This document shows, in pieces, positions 45,730-54,797 of a stretch of DNA of 64,000 nt. The stretch is from Rhizobium sp. EC-SD404 (lineage in GTDB: Bacteria; Pseudomonadota; Alphaproteobacteria; Rhizobiales; Rhizobiaceae). The DNA is taken from assembly GCF_902498825.1 (NCBI RefSeq), contig NZ_LR701459.1, positions 1,656,414-1,720,413 of the forward strand, in the 5' to 3' direction. Made by a program: the position numbers and the translations under genes. How positions within the stretch are numbered: the first letter of the stretch is position 1; every line of letters begins with the position of its first letter. The notes beneath the pieces were generated by a model. That model saw only the letters and a list, made by a program, of their open reading frames with translations. It was not told the DNA's origin and did not search any database.

Positions 45730-45996
45730 ATGGCTCGCTTTGACATTCTGGATCACGAAGTTTCCGCCCAGGGCGGCAAGACCAACGCAGACGTTTTTTG
45801 CGAAATGGGCCTGATGTATGCGACCGGCCGCGAATGCGGTCAGGATCTGGTCGCCGCTCACAAATGGCTGAACATCGCCGCCATCAAAGGCTCCGACCGC
45901 GCTGCCGAACTGCGCGCCGACGTCGCAGCCACGATGTCGAAGAGCGAACTCGCCGCGGCGCTGCGCGCTGCTCGCGAATGGATGACGATGCACTGA
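45730..45996 (+). CDS. Small Sel1-repeat protein
   Basis: The ATG at 45730 gives 88 residues (MARFDILDHEVSAQGGKTN). One Sel1-like repeat (about residues 20-55; FCEMGLMYATGRECGQDLVAAHKWLNIAA, seen as CEMGLMYATGR and AHKWLNIAA) is followed by an acidic helix. Sel1 repeats form protein-binding helical solenoids. A single-repeat cytosolic adaptor like this is common in Hyphomicrobiales, but its partner is not known to me. It is preceded by a long leader region. Confidence 0.82.
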   Translation: MARFDILDHEVSAQGGKTNADVFCEMGLMYATGRECGQDLVAAHKWLNIAAIKGSDRAAELRADVAATMSKSELAAALRAAREWMTMH

Positions 45997-46053
45997 GCGA
46001 TCGCTGACGAACCGGCAAGACGCTCCGCCAGAAGGGCGCGGCCGGAAACTTGC

Positions 46054-47166
46054 TCAGCCGCGGGCGGCCTTCAATGCCGCTGGCATCCGCTCGGCAAAGA
46101 CATCGAGCTCGGCCTTCGGGGCCGCGCTGACCCGGATGCAACGATTGAGTGGTGCGACGCTGGGCATGCGGACGAAAACGCCGCTTTCGACCAGCGCGGT
46201 CAGCACGGATTTCGCGAAAGTGCCATCCTGGCCGCAATCGATGGTGACGAAATTGGTCGCCGAAGGCAGGGGCGTCAGACCGTTTTCGCGCGCGATCTCC
46301 GCGATCCGCTCCCGCGCCTCGGCCACCGCATCGACGACGTTTTTCAGGTGTGACTGATCGGCAAGCGCTGCCTGCGCCGCGATCTGCCCCTGCCGGTTGA
46401 CGCCGAAATGGTTGCGGATCTTGTCGAAGGTGCGGATCGTATCCGGTTCCCCGATCGCATAGCCGACGCGCATCCCGGCAAGCCCATAAGCCTTCGAAAA
46501 TGTCCGCGTCCGGATCACGTTCGGCCGGTCGAGAAAGGCATCTGCCGGAGGCAACGTACCATCAGGCGCGGTTTCACCATAGGCCTCGTCCAGCACGACC
46601 ATGGTCGTCTCCGGAATGGCATCGACGAACGCGATCACCTGTCCAGCATCGGTGAAACTGCCCATCGGATTGTCCGGATTGGCGAAATAGACGAGCGGCG
46701 CATCTTCCTTGCGGCACGTTTCGGCGAGCGCGCGCCAATCCTCGTGATCCTCACGGTAAGGAACGGTGACGAGCCGCCCGCCGAACCCAGCCACATGGTA
46801 ATTGAACGTCGGATAGGCGCCGAGCGACGTGACAACCGGTGTGCCGGGCTCGACGATCATTCGCACGACGAGACCGAGCAGGCCATCGATCCCTTCACCG
46901 ATCGCGATCGCTTCGTAGGGAACGCCGAGATGCGCCGACAGCGCAGTCTTCAGCTGATAATTCTCCGCGTCGCAGTATTTCCAGGCTTCTTTGCCAGCTT
47001 CGGCCATGGCCTGGACGACCTTGGGCGAGGGGCCGAAGGCGCTTTCATTGGCACCGATGCGCGCATCGAACGGTCGTCCGCGCTGTCGCTCCTGGGTTTC
47101 CGGTCCGACGAAGGGGATCGTTGCCGGAAGCCCGGCGACGAGGGGCGTGAAACGCGAAAATCCCAT
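46054..47166 (-). CDS. PLP-dependent aminotransferase, class I/II, HisC-like
   Basis: The ATG at 47166 is preceded by AAGGAG. The 370-residue fold-type I enzyme has substrate-domain GANESAFGPSP, cofactor motif FANPDNPMGS, D in VVLDEAYGE and the Schiff-base lysine in TRTFSKAYGLAGMRVGYAIG. The C-terminal arginine is in CIRVSAAP. It resembles histidinol-phosphate aminotransferase-like proteins that often serve other amino-acid pathways in rhizobia. No his genes are adjacent, so HisC function should not be assumed. It lies 22 nt downstream of the YqaA-like gene and is probably in one operon with it. Confidence 0.87.
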   Translation of the reverse strand: MGFSRFTPLVAGLPATIPFVGPETQERQRGRPFDARIGANESAFGPSPKVVQAMAEAGKEAWKYCDAENYQLKTALSAHLGVPYEAIAIGEGIDGLLGLVVRMIVEPGTPVVTSLGAYPTFNYHVAGFGGRLVTVPYREDHEDWRALAETCRKEDAPLVYFANPDNPMGSFTDAGQVIAFVDAIPETTMVVLDEAYGETAPDGTLPPADAFLDRPNVIRTRTFSKAYGLAGMRVGYAIGEPDTIRTFDKIRNHFGVNRQGQIAAQAALADQSHLKNVVDAVAEARERIAEIARENGLTPLPSATNFVTIDCGQDGTFAKSVLTALVESGVFVRMPSVAPLNRCIRVSAAPKAELDVFAERMPAALKAARG

Positions 47167-47188
47167 GATGCGCTCCTTTTCCGGTGGC

Positions 47189-47620
47189 TCAGCGGGCGAT
47201 TGCCGAGGCCGTATAGGCGATGACGACGTAGCGGGCACCTTTGCCGATCGCAACGAGAATGATGAACGGCAAAAGCTTGGTTCTCATCACGCCGGCAAAG
47301 AGTGTCAGCGCGTCGCCGAAAAGCGGCACCCACGAAAACAGCAACGCGTAGACGCCGTAGCGGCTGAACCAGCGCTGCGCCTTGTCGAGCTTTTCGGGCG
47401 AAACCGGGAACCACTTCCGATCGCCAAACCGCTCGACATAGAGGCCGAGGATCCAGTTGATGATCGATCCCGTGACGTTGCCGAGCGTCGCTATCGCCAC
47501 CAGAAGCGGGATGCCGGTCGTGCCTGTGCTGATGAGATAGATGAGCACAGCTTCGGAGGTCCCAGGCAGGATGCTCGCCGAGATCATCGCGGAAAAGAAC
47601 AGGCCTACGAGTTCTGCCAA
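47189..47620 (-). CDS. YqaA/DedA-like small membrane protein (SNARE-associated family)
   Basis: The frame is open far upstream, but that part is antisense to the AEC gene. I placed the start at TTG 47620, with AGGA seven nt before it, giving 143 residues (LAELVGLFFSAMISASILPG as the first helix). There are four hydrophobic helices, and the conserved GNVTGSIINWILGLYV, SRYGVYALLFSWVPLFGD and KGARYVVIAYT match YqaA proteins. The DedA superfamily contributes to envelope homeostasis and flippase-like activity; a role here is inferred. It is divergent from the AEC transporter gene. Confidence 0.83.
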   Translation of the reverse strand: MAELVGLFFSAMISASILPGTSEAVLIYLISTGTTGIPLLVAIATLGNVTGSIINWILGLYVERFGDRKWFPVSPEKLDKAQRWFSRYGVYALLFSWVPLFGDALTLFAGVMRTKLLPFIILVAIGKGARYVVIAYTASAIAR

Positions 47621-47839
47621 GGGGGAATCCTGAGATTGCTGGAACTGGAACGCGTCCGGGAGGGTGGCTTCTTGAGTCAGCGTTTGCCATGCCTTGGAAG
47701 CGGCTGCAATCTTCGTGAGGGCTCGACGCGGAAATGCATGGCGCCAAGGGTGTACAGGCTCCGTATGCGGGCGTAAGCAGGCCTCATCCCCTGTCGTTGG
47801 CACGATCTCGTTCGATGCCCCACCTTCCAAAAGCCCGCC

Positions 47840-48802
47840 ATGCCGCCTTTCGTCGAGACGATCCTTTTCATTTTCTCCCTGATCGTCATCGGGTATGGCG
47901 CAGCCGCATTTGGCCTGCTGAAGGCACAAACGGGCGAGGGGCTGAGCAACTTCGTCGTATCGGTCGCACTGCCGCTTCTCCTCTTTCGGACGCTGCTGGC
48001 CGCCGATTTCGGCGAAGGTCTGCCCTGGGGATTGTGGAGCGCCTATTTTGTCGGCGTCGCCGTCACCTGGACGCTCGGCCACATCACGATCCGACGCACC
48101 TTCGGCCGCGACGCGCGCGCCGGCGTGGTGGCCGGCGTCACCGCATCCTTCGCCAATCTGGTGCTGCTCGGGCTTCCCCTGATCGCGGGCATCTACGGGC
48201 CGGAAGGCCTGCTTTTGCTGAGCTTGATCATCTCGATCCACCTCGTCGTCCTGATGGCCGTTTCGATGCTGCTCTTCGAATGGGCACTGCACCGGGACGG
48301 CGTGGCGGTGGCCAGCCCGGGCGTGGTCGGTTTCACCAAGACGTTCGTCAGCCAACTTCTGAGCAATCCCCTGATCGTCGGCATTCTTGTCGGCCTCATC
48401 GGGCAATTGGTCGGGCTGGAACTACCGAACATCGCCACCCGCCTCGTCGACAGCATGGCTGACATCGCGGCACCACTTGCCCTGTTCGCCATGGGCATGA
48501 GCCTGCGCAATTTTGGCCTCGCAGGCCATCTGGTGCCGGCGGCAGCGCTCACATTGCTGAAACTGATGCTGATGCCGGCAGTGGTCCTCGTCGCAGCTCT
48601 GCTGCTCGATTTGCCTCCCTTGACGGCGCAGGTCGCCGTCGTTGGTGCCGCGATGCCCGCAGGTGTCAACGCGTGGCTGATCGCCAACAAGTTCAACACC
48701 GGCCAGCGCCTCGCCTCTACGGCCATGACCATGTCGACGCCGCTGGCAGTTTTCTCCACCCTGTTCTGGGTGTGGGTCGTTTCGATCGTATTCGGGTCCT
48801 GA
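47840..48802 (+). CDS. AEC-family (auxin efflux carrier-like) transporter
   Basis: The 320-residue polytopic protein has two five-helix bundles. Typical motifs are SNFVVSVALPLLLFRTLL in the first half and LALFAMGMSLRNFGL and GAAMPAGVNAWLIANKF in the second. Such carriers export organic acids, auxin-like or malate-type compounds; the substrate is not evident. It is followed after 28 nt by the palindrome ahead of the siderophore receptor, with no clear terminator between. Confidence 0.9.
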   Translation: MPPFVETILFIFSLIVIGYGAAAFGLLKAQTGEGLSNFVVSVALPLLLFRTLLAADFGEGLPWGLWSAYFVGVAVTWTLGHITIRRTFGRDARAGVVAGVTASFANLVLLGLPLIAGIYGPEGLLLLSLIISIHLVVLMAVSMLLFEWALHRDGVAVASPGVVGFTKTFVSQLLSNPLIVGILVGLIGQLVGLELPNIATRLVDSMADIAAPLALFAMGMSLRNFGLAGHLVPAAALTLLKLMLMPAVVLVAALLLDLPPLTAQVAVVGAAMPAGVNAWLIANKFNTGQRLASTAMTMSTPLAVFSTLFWVWVVSIVFGS

Positions 48803-48830
48803 TCCCCAACTTCCGAGACCGTTCCCAAGT

Positions 48831-48859
48831 TTTAAGTTGACTCACGATATCAACTTAAA
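48831..48859. promoter_or_regulatory. Perfect inverted repeat, RirA iron-responsive operator candidate
   Basis: TTTAAGTTGA (48831-48840) and TCAACTTAAA (48850-48859) are perfect inverse copies separated by 9 nt, 81 nt before the TonB receptor start. The core TGA-N9-TCA is the iron-responsive operator bound by RirA (Rrf2 family) in rhizobia. Binding with iron present would repress the receptor and uptake operon. A Fur-type site is less likely, because Fur boxes in this group differ and Irr boxes lack this core. Confidence 0.8.
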
Positions 48860-48940
48860 TATCGGGCCCTTTGGCTTGGCCATCGGGGGTGTCATCTGCA
48901 ATGCCCTTGGCGGTGGCGGCCGTATTGCCAGGGGATCATT

Positions 48941-51073
48941 ATGGCCGCAACGTCTTTCCACGCACTGCTTCGATTGGCTCTTCTTGCAGGTGTCTGCCTC
49001 CCGGTACAGGCGCTCGCGCAAACGCCGACCGAGCTGGAATCGATCGAAGTTCAGGGCGTGTTCGACGACGGGCAGGGGCCGTTCGAGGGCTACGCCCCGG
49101 AGGCCAGCGTCAGCGCCACCAAGGGCGGCCGGCCGATCATGGAGACCCCGCAGGCCGTCAGTGTCGTCGGCGCAGACTTCATGGAGGACACGGCGGCGCG
49201 CACGGTCACCGAGGCAACGCGCTACGCACCCGGAATTCGCTCCGAAACCTACGGCAATGATGCCCGCAACGACTGGTTTCTCTTGCGCGGCTTCACGTCT
49301 CAGGTGAGCAGTTACTTCGTCGACGGCCTCGCGTTGAAGTCGAGTGACAGTTTCGCCACCTGGAAGATGAACCCCTATCTGCTGGAGCGCATCGACGTCC
49401 TGCGTGGTCCGTCGTCCTCGCTTTACGGCTCGTCCAATCCGGGCGGCTTGATCAACATGATCACGAAGCGGCCGACAGGCGAAACCAGCGGCGAGATCAC
49501 GACCGGCATCAACGAGCATGGCCGCGGGCTTTTCGGGATCGATGCTCAAGGCGTCGCGGGTAGGTCGGGCGACTGGGCCTGGCGCTTCGTGGCATCCGGC
49601 AATGCCGGGGAAACCGAATTCGACCTCATCGACGATGACGGCTTCGCCATCATGCCGTCGCTCACCTGGACGCCGAGCGAGGACACGACGCTCGAACTCT
49701 ACGCCAACGTCCAGTCCTTCAGCACCAATGGCCAGAACTTCCTGCCCTATGTCGGCACTGAGGTGGATGCCCCCTTCGGTCGTATCGATCCGGAGACCTT
49801 CACGTCGGAGCCCGGGTACGATTCCTTCGAGCGCACCCAGGCAATGGCCGGCTACGAATTCGAGCATCGCTTCAACGACCGGGTAACGGTGCGCCAGAAC
49901 CTGCGCTACGCCCATCTCGACATCGATTTCACCAATGTCTATGGCGGCGGCTATGCGGCTGGTTCACCCACCGCGACGAACGCGGATCTCGCACGCTTCA
50001 ACTTCATCACGACGCCGAAGCTGGGGCTCTTCTCGGTCGACAACCAGGCGGAAGTGCTTGCCGATACCGGACCGCTCTCGCACACGATGCTGTTCGGCGT
50101 CGACTACGCCCATTTCGATCTCGATGACGAGGCTGGTTTCGAACTCGCCCCGTCGCTCGATCTCCTGAACCCGGTTTATTCGGGCATCACGGCGCCGACG
50201 ACACGCTACAGCGATCAGGAAACGGTCCAGCAGCAGCTCGGCCTCTACGTGCAGGATCAGATCGAATACGGAAACTGGGACCTCGTCCTGTCCGGTCGAT
50301 CCGATTTCGTTGATACAGACATCGACAACAATATCGGCGCCGACAGTTCCCAATCCTCCGAAGCGCTCTCTGGCCGCGCGGGCCTGATGTACGGTTTCGA
50401 CAACGGTATTTCGCCCTATCTCAGCGTGTCGCGCTCGTTCCTTCCCGTCATCGGTACCGACAGCATCTCAGGCGACGCGTTCGATCCGGAAACCGGCATC
50501 CAGTACGAAGCCGGCGTCAAGTACCAGCCCGCCTTCTTGGGCGGCGGTTATATCGGCCTGTCCGTCTTCGACCTGACGCGCGAAAATGTCGTGACGTCGG
50601 ACGGCATCAACTTCAATCGTCAGATCGGTGCCGTAAATTCTCAAGGGTTCGAGCTCGAGGCCGTTGGCCAGATCACGCCGGACCTGAAATTCGTCAGTTC
50701 CTACACCTGGTATGATCTCACGATCGAGGATGGCAATCCCGTCGAAATCGGCAATGCGCCGACAGGCGCTCCCGAGCAGTTCGCATCGCTCTGGCTGGAT
50801 TATACGGTCCCGCAGGGCGCGCTCGAAGGCGTCAGTGTCGGCGGTGGCGTGCGCTATGTCGGACGCTCCTATGCCGATACGGCCAACACGCTCGAAGTCG
50901 GCGACACCGTGCTCGTCGATGCGGCCCTACGCTACGAGAAGGATGCGTTCGCCGCAGCGCTCAACGTCTCGAACCTTTTCGATGAGACCTATGTCGCCGG
51001 CTGCAGCAGCCCCACCGCATGCTTTTACGGCGAGGGCCGCGAGGTCGGCCTGACGCTGAGCTACCGCTGGTGA
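48941..51073 (+). CDS. TonB-dependent siderophore receptor, ferrichrome/hydroxamate type
   Basis: The 710-residue outer-membrane receptor has a signal peptide (about 1-26, cut near ALAQTP), a TonB box in ESIEVQGV and a plug domain (about 45-160; TPQAVSVVGADFM, RGFTSQVSSYFVDGL and RIDVLRGPSSSLYG). A 22-strand barrel follows, ending in the family C-terminus VGLTLSYRW. Receptors with this plug bind Fe(III)-siderophores. It is the first gene of an uptake operon, 8 nt before the ATPase gene, and sits downstream of the RirA-type palindrome. Ligand inferred as hydroxamate from the Fhu-like transporter. Confidence 0.94.
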   Translation: MAATSFHALLRLALLAGVCLPVQALAQTPTELESIEVQGVFDDGQGPFEGYAPEASVSATKGGRPIMETPQAVSVVGADFMEDTAARTVTEATRYAPGIRSETYGNDARNDWFLLRGFTSQVSSYFVDGLALKSSDSFATWKMNPYLLERIDVLRGPSSSLYGSSNPGGLINMITKRPTGETSGEITTGINEHGRGLFGIDAQGVAGRSGDWAWRFVASGNAGETEFDLIDDDGFAIMPSLTWTPSEDTTLELYANVQSFSTNGQNFLPYVGTEVDAPFGRIDPETFTSEPGYDSFERTQAMAGYEFEHRFNDRVTVRQNLRYAHLDIDFTNVYGGGYAAGSPTATNADLARFNFITTPKLGLFSVDNQAEVLADTGPLSHTMLFGVDYAHFDLDDEAGFELAPSLDLLNPVYSGITAPTTRYSDQETVQQQLGLYVQDQIEYGNWDLVLSGRSDFVDTDIDNNIGADSSQSSEALSGRAGLMYGFDNGISPYLSVSRSFLPVIGTDSISGDAFDPETGIQYEAGVKYQPAFLGGGYIGLSVFDLTRENVVTSDGINFNRQIGAVNSQGFELEAVGQITPDLKFVSSYTWYDLTIEDGNPVEIGNAPTGAPEQFASLWLDYTVPQGALEGVSVGGGVRYVGRSYADTANTLEVGDTVLVDAALRYEKDAFAAALNVSNLFDETYVAGCSSPTACFYGEGREVGLTLSYRW

Positions 51074-51080
51074 CCGCGCG

Positions 51081-51905
51081 ATGACGGCTCTTTCCGCTTC
51101 ACCTTTGACCGGGGAGCCCGTCGCGTTGGACGCTGCGAGCTTCACATTGGACAATGTCGGCCTGACGATCGGCTCGGCGCGAATCCTATCCGGCATCACG
51201 AAGCGGTTCGAAGCCAATCGCATCTACGGCTTGATCGGACCGAATGGCGCGGGCAAGACCTCCCTGGTTCGTATTCTGGCGCGCCATCATGAGCCGAGCG
51301 AGGGCAGGGTGCACTACGAAGGGCGGCCCCTCGGTGAATGGGCCGCGCGGGCCTTTGCCTGCAGCGTCGCCCACATGCCGCAGCAGCTGCCTTCCAGCCA
51401 GCAATTGTGCGTGAAGGATTTGGTCGCGCTCGGGCGATACCCATGGCATGGCCCGTTCCGCCGCAAATCGCGGGACGACGATGTCGCCGTCGAAGAAGCC
51501 ATGCGGGTCGCCGACGTGGCGACTTTCGCGGACAGGCTGGTCGATACGTTGTCGGGCGGCGAGCGACAGCGCGTCTGGGTGGCGATGATGGTGGCGCAGG
51601 CGGGCCGGTTCCTGCTTCTCGATGAGCCGACGGCGGCGCTCGACATCGCGCATCAGGCGCATCTGCTGGAGCTTTTGCGCGGCGTTGCCCGCGAGCGAAA
51701 GCTCGGTATCGTCATGGCCTTTCACGACATCAACATTGCCGCCACCTTCTGCGACGAAGTCCTCGCCATGAAGAACGGCAAGCTGATTGCCAGCGGCACG
51801 CCCGCCGAGATCATGACGCCGGAAATCTTGAGCGCGGTTTACGACATCGACATGGCGACGATGCCGCATCCCCACACCGGCCGCCCGATCGGCTTCATCC
51901 GATGA
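51081..51905 (+). CDS. fhuC: Ferric-siderophore ABC transporter ATPase (FhuC-like)
   Basis: This 274-residue ATPase has Walker A GPNGAGKTSLV (about residues 53-63), the Q-loop region MPQQLPSSQQ, ABC signature LSGGERQRVWV and Walker B FLLLDEPTAALD. A switch histidine follows in AFHDINIA. It powers the fused permease two genes downstream. Its stop overlaps the start of the binding-protein gene (ATGA). The product is peripheral on the cytoplasmic face of the inner membrane. Confidence 0.93.
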   Translation: MTALSASPLTGEPVALDAASFTLDNVGLTIGSARILSGITKRFEANRIYGLIGPNGAGKTSLVRILARHHEPSEGRVHYEGRPLGEWAARAFACSVAHMPQQLPSSQQLCVKDLVALGRYPWHGPFRRKSRDDDVAVEEAMRVADVATFADRLVDTLSGGERQRVWVAMMVAQAGRFLLLDEPTAALDIAHQAHLLELLRGVARERKLGIVMAFHDINIAATFCDEVLAMKNGKLIASGTPAEIMTPEILSAVYDIDMATMPHPHTGRPIGFIR

Positions 51906-52789
51906 GACGGGCGGCCTGGCTGCTGGCGGTTCTGCTTGCATGGCCCGTCGTTTCGGCCGCCGCCCAGACGGCCGCGCCGCGTGTGATCGCCGTCGACTGG
52001 GGCCTTGCCGAAACCCTTGCTGCCATCGGCGCCCCGCCCAGTGGCCTGCCGGAAATGGCCGGATACGAAGCATGGGTGAAGACCCCGCCGATGCCGGCTG
52101 ACACGGCCGAGCTCGGCCTGCGCGTCACGCCGAGCCTGGAGTTCCTAGCGGCCGCCAAGCCCGATGTCATCGCAACCACCAGTCAGTTCGCGGCGATCGA
52201 TCCTATCTTGAGCCGAATTGCACCGACCCGCTCGCTCGATGTCTACACAAGCGACCTGACGCCTTTGGACCATTCGGTGACTGCCGCCCGCGCGCTTGGC
52301 GAGATGACTGGTCGCGAAGCCGCCGCCCAGGCGCTAATCGACGACACCGACAGCCGGATTGCCGCGCTTGAAGAGCGCTTGGCCGGTCATGAGACCAAGA
52401 GCGTACTGATGGTCAGCTTCATGGATGACCGCCACGTGCGTGTCTTCACCAAGGGCAGCATGTTCGACGACGTGATGGCGCGCGCCGGGCTTTCCAACGC
52501 CTGGACAGAGCCCGGCAACTTCTGGGGTTTTGCGTTGGCCTCCATCGAAAACCTGGCCCGCATGGACAATATAGCCATTCTGATCGTCGAGCCGATCCCT
52601 GAATCGGTGCGAGTGAAGCTCGCCGATCCGGAACGCCGCAGCCTGCTCGGCCAATTGCCTGCTTTCGCCCCAGGCAATTACCGCATTCTTCCGCCCGTCT
52701 GGCAGTTCGGGGCACTGCCATCGGCAGGTCGCTTCGCCGATATGCTCCTGGACAACGCCGACTTCCTGGAGCGCCCCGATGCGCTCTGA
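51902..52789 (+). CDS. fhuD: Periplasmic iron-siderophore binding protein (FhuD-like)
   Basis: The 295-residue protein has a signal peptide (about 1-22, cut near VSAAAQT). The BtuF/FhuD fold follows, with two lobes joined by a long helix (about residues 125-165). It has the early motif RVIAVDWGLAETLAAIGAPP and a central VTPSLEFLAAAKPDVIATTSQF. It delivers the ferric complex to the fused permease. It overlaps fhuC by four and fhuB by eleven nucleotides, so the three are one translation-coupled unit. Confidence 0.9.
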   Translation: MRRAAWLLAVLLAWPVVSAAAQTAAPRVIAVDWGLAETLAAIGAPPSGLPEMAGYEAWVKTPPMPADTAELGLRVTPSLEFLAAAKPDVIATTSQFAAIDPILSRIAPTRSLDVYTSDLTPLDHSVTAARALGEMTGREAAAQALIDDTDSRIAALEERLAGHETKSVLMVSFMDDRHVRVFTKGSMFDDVMARAGLSNAWTEPGNFWGFALASIENLARMDNIAILIVEPIPESVRVKLADPERRSLLGQLPAFAPGNYRILPPVWQFGALPSAGRFADMLLDNADFLERPDAL

Positions 52790-54767
52790 TCTGTCCGTGT
52801 CGCGAAGCGGCTTTGTCCTGCTCGGCGCGGGCCTGGTGCTGATCATGGGCCTCGTGCTGCTCAATCTGGACCGGCTGTTGCCGACGACGGGGATAGCCGG
52901 TCTTTTTGGCGGCGGGGCGCTGCCGCTGACCGACGGCCTGATCCTGAATTATGCCTATTGGCCGCGCCTGCTGACCGCACTTCTAGCCGGCGCGGCACTG
53001 GGGCTGGCAGGCGTGATCTTTCAACAGGTGCTGCAAAATCCGCTGGCTGCGTCGGAAACATTGGGTGTCAGCGCCGGCGCGCATCTTGCCCTGACGCTGG
53101 GGCTTCTGCTCGCGCCGACACTCCAGTCCGTGCATCCCGAATTGTTCGCGGTTGCCGGTGCATTCACGGCCTGGGGCTTGATTGCGCTGATCGCCCGTCG
53201 GCATCGCGGCGATCCGCTGACGCTCATTCTCACCGGTTTCGTGGTCAGCTTCGCGCTCGGCGCCGTCTCCAGCCTCCTGATGCTGCTCAATCAGGAATAT
53301 CTGACATCGCTCTTCATTTGGGGTGCCGGGTCGCTTGCGCAGGATGACTGGAGCTCGGTCGAATTTCTCGTGCCGAGACTTGCCGTCTGCGTCCTGATCG
53401 TCGCGCTTCTGTCACGCGCCTTGCTGTTGCTGGGATTCGGCGACGATGCCGCGCGCGGCCTCGGCGTTTCGCTGAAATTCGCGCGGCCTCTGCTGCTTGG
53501 GGTCGCGGTGTTCCTTTCGGCCAGCGTCGTGGCAAGCGTCGGGGTCATTGCCTTCATCAGCCTCGCAGCGCCGCACATGGCACGGCTTGCCGGTGCCGAA
53601 CGCCTGTCGTCCCGGTTGATCGGCGCGCCGGTCGCCGGCGCTCTGCTCGTGCTCGTGATCGACCAGGCTCTTCAATTTGCCACACCTGGGCAAACCGGTC
53701 TGCTGCCGACCGGCGCCGTTACGGCGCTGATCGGCGCTCCGATCATGATCTGGCTACTGAGCCGGCTTCCGACCATCGCGCTTGAGGGGAGCGGGCGCAT
53801 AGCCTTCGTGACGTCCGCTATATCGGCCCGCCCGGTGCGATCTTTGGCGGTTGCGGCGTGCGTCCTCGTCGCCGTGCTTGCTGCCGCACTGTTCGTCGGC
53901 CGCGGTCCTGAAGGCCTGACCTTCGGCTTCGACATCAGCGCGGGTGCTCTGGAGTGGCGCCTGCCGCGCGTCATCGCCGCTGCCGCTGCCGGTCTCGGCA
54001 TCGGCGTTGCGGGCACGCTCGTGCAGCGGCTGTTCGCCAATCAGATGGCGAGCCCCGAAATCCTCGGCGTCGGCGGCGGTGTCGCCGTCGGCCTCATCGT
54101 CTCGTTGCTGCTTTCGTCGACGGCCGGCGTCGGCCTGCAGCTTCTCGGCGCGATTGGCGGCGCTCTTACAGTCATGGCCGTGTTGATGCTTCTCGGCGGA
54201 CAGCGCGGCTTTCAGGCAGAGCGGTTGCTGCTGATCGGCATCGCGATGACGGCGTTGCTCGATGGTGTCGTGATGCTCTTCCTGGCGCTGGGTGATCCGC
54301 GATCGTCGCAGGTGCTTGCCTGGATGGGTGGGTCGACCTACCGCGCGACGATGGAACTCGCCTTGACCGTCGCAGCGATCTCGATCGTGAGCCTCGCAGC
54401 AGTGCTGCCCTTTTCCCGCTGGCTCGACATTCTGCCGCTCGGCGACGAAGCTGCTCGGGGTCTGGGCCTGCCCATCCGCGCCGTTCGCTTCACAATCCTG
54501 ATCGTCTCCGCCATCGTCACCGGTGCGGCTGCGCTGATCATTGGCCCCATGAGCTTCGTCGGCCTTCTCGCACCGCATGTCGCCAATCTTGCCGGCCTGC
54601 GTCGTGGGCGGCATCAAGTGGTGGCGGCAGCGCTGATAGGATCGGCGCTGGTGACCTTCTCGGACTGGGTCGGCCGGATCATCTTCGCCCCGACCGAGTT
54701 GCCGGCGGGCATTCTCGCCGTTTTCATCGGCGCCTGTACAGTGGCGGCATTTCTGTTCCGGCGATAA
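52779..54767 (+). CDS. fhuB: Fused double permease for ferric hydroxamates (FhuB-like)
   Basis: The 662-residue inner-membrane protein holds two tandem FecCD permease domains (about 15-330 and 345-660), roughly twenty TM helices in total. Each has the family signatures: QQVLQNPLAASETLGVSAGA and AFISLAAPHMARLAGAER in the first, QRLFANQMASPEILGVGGG and SFVGLLAPHVANLAGLR in the second. A fused duplicated permease distinguishes the FhuB type from FecCD or BtuC pairs. No ferric reductase gene (fhuF) follows. Confidence 0.93.
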   Translation: MRSDLSVSRSGFVLLGAGLVLIMGLVLLNLDRLLPTTGIAGLFGGGALPLTDGLILNYAYWPRLLTALLAGAALGLAGVIFQQVLQNPLAASETLGVSAGAHLALTLGLLLAPTLQSVHPELFAVAGAFTAWGLIALIARRHRGDPLTLILTGFVVSFALGAVSSLLMLLNQEYLTSLFIWGAGSLAQDDWSSVEFLVPRLAVCVLIVALLSRALLLLGFGDDAARGLGVSLKFARPLLLGVAVFLSASVVASVGVIAFISLAAPHMARLAGAERLSSRLIGAPVAGALLVLVIDQALQFATPGQTGLLPTGAVTALIGAPIMIWLLSRLPTIALEGSGRIAFVTSAISARPVRSLAVAACVLVAVLAAALFVGRGPEGLTFGFDISAGALEWRLPRVIAAAAAGLGIGVAGTLVQRLFANQMASPEILGVGGGVAVGLIVSLLLSSTAGVGLQLLGAIGGALTVMAVLMLLGGQRGFQAERLLLIGIAMTALLDGVVMLFLALGDPRSSQVLAWMGGSTYRATMELALTVAAISIVSLAAVLPFSRWLDILPLGDEAARGLGLPIRAVRFTILIVSAIVTGAAALIIGPMSFVGLLAPHVANLAGLRRGRHQVVAAALIGSALVTFSDWVGRIIFAPTELPAGILAVFIGACTVAAFLFRR

Positions 54768-54797
54768 GTTCGAAATGCCGGGCGCGACCGGAAGTTC

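Noticed and set aside
47621..48406. Upstream half of the open frame of the YqaA-like gene
   Set aside because: It is antisense to the AEC transporter, charged and unlike any membrane protein. The real gene begins near 47620.
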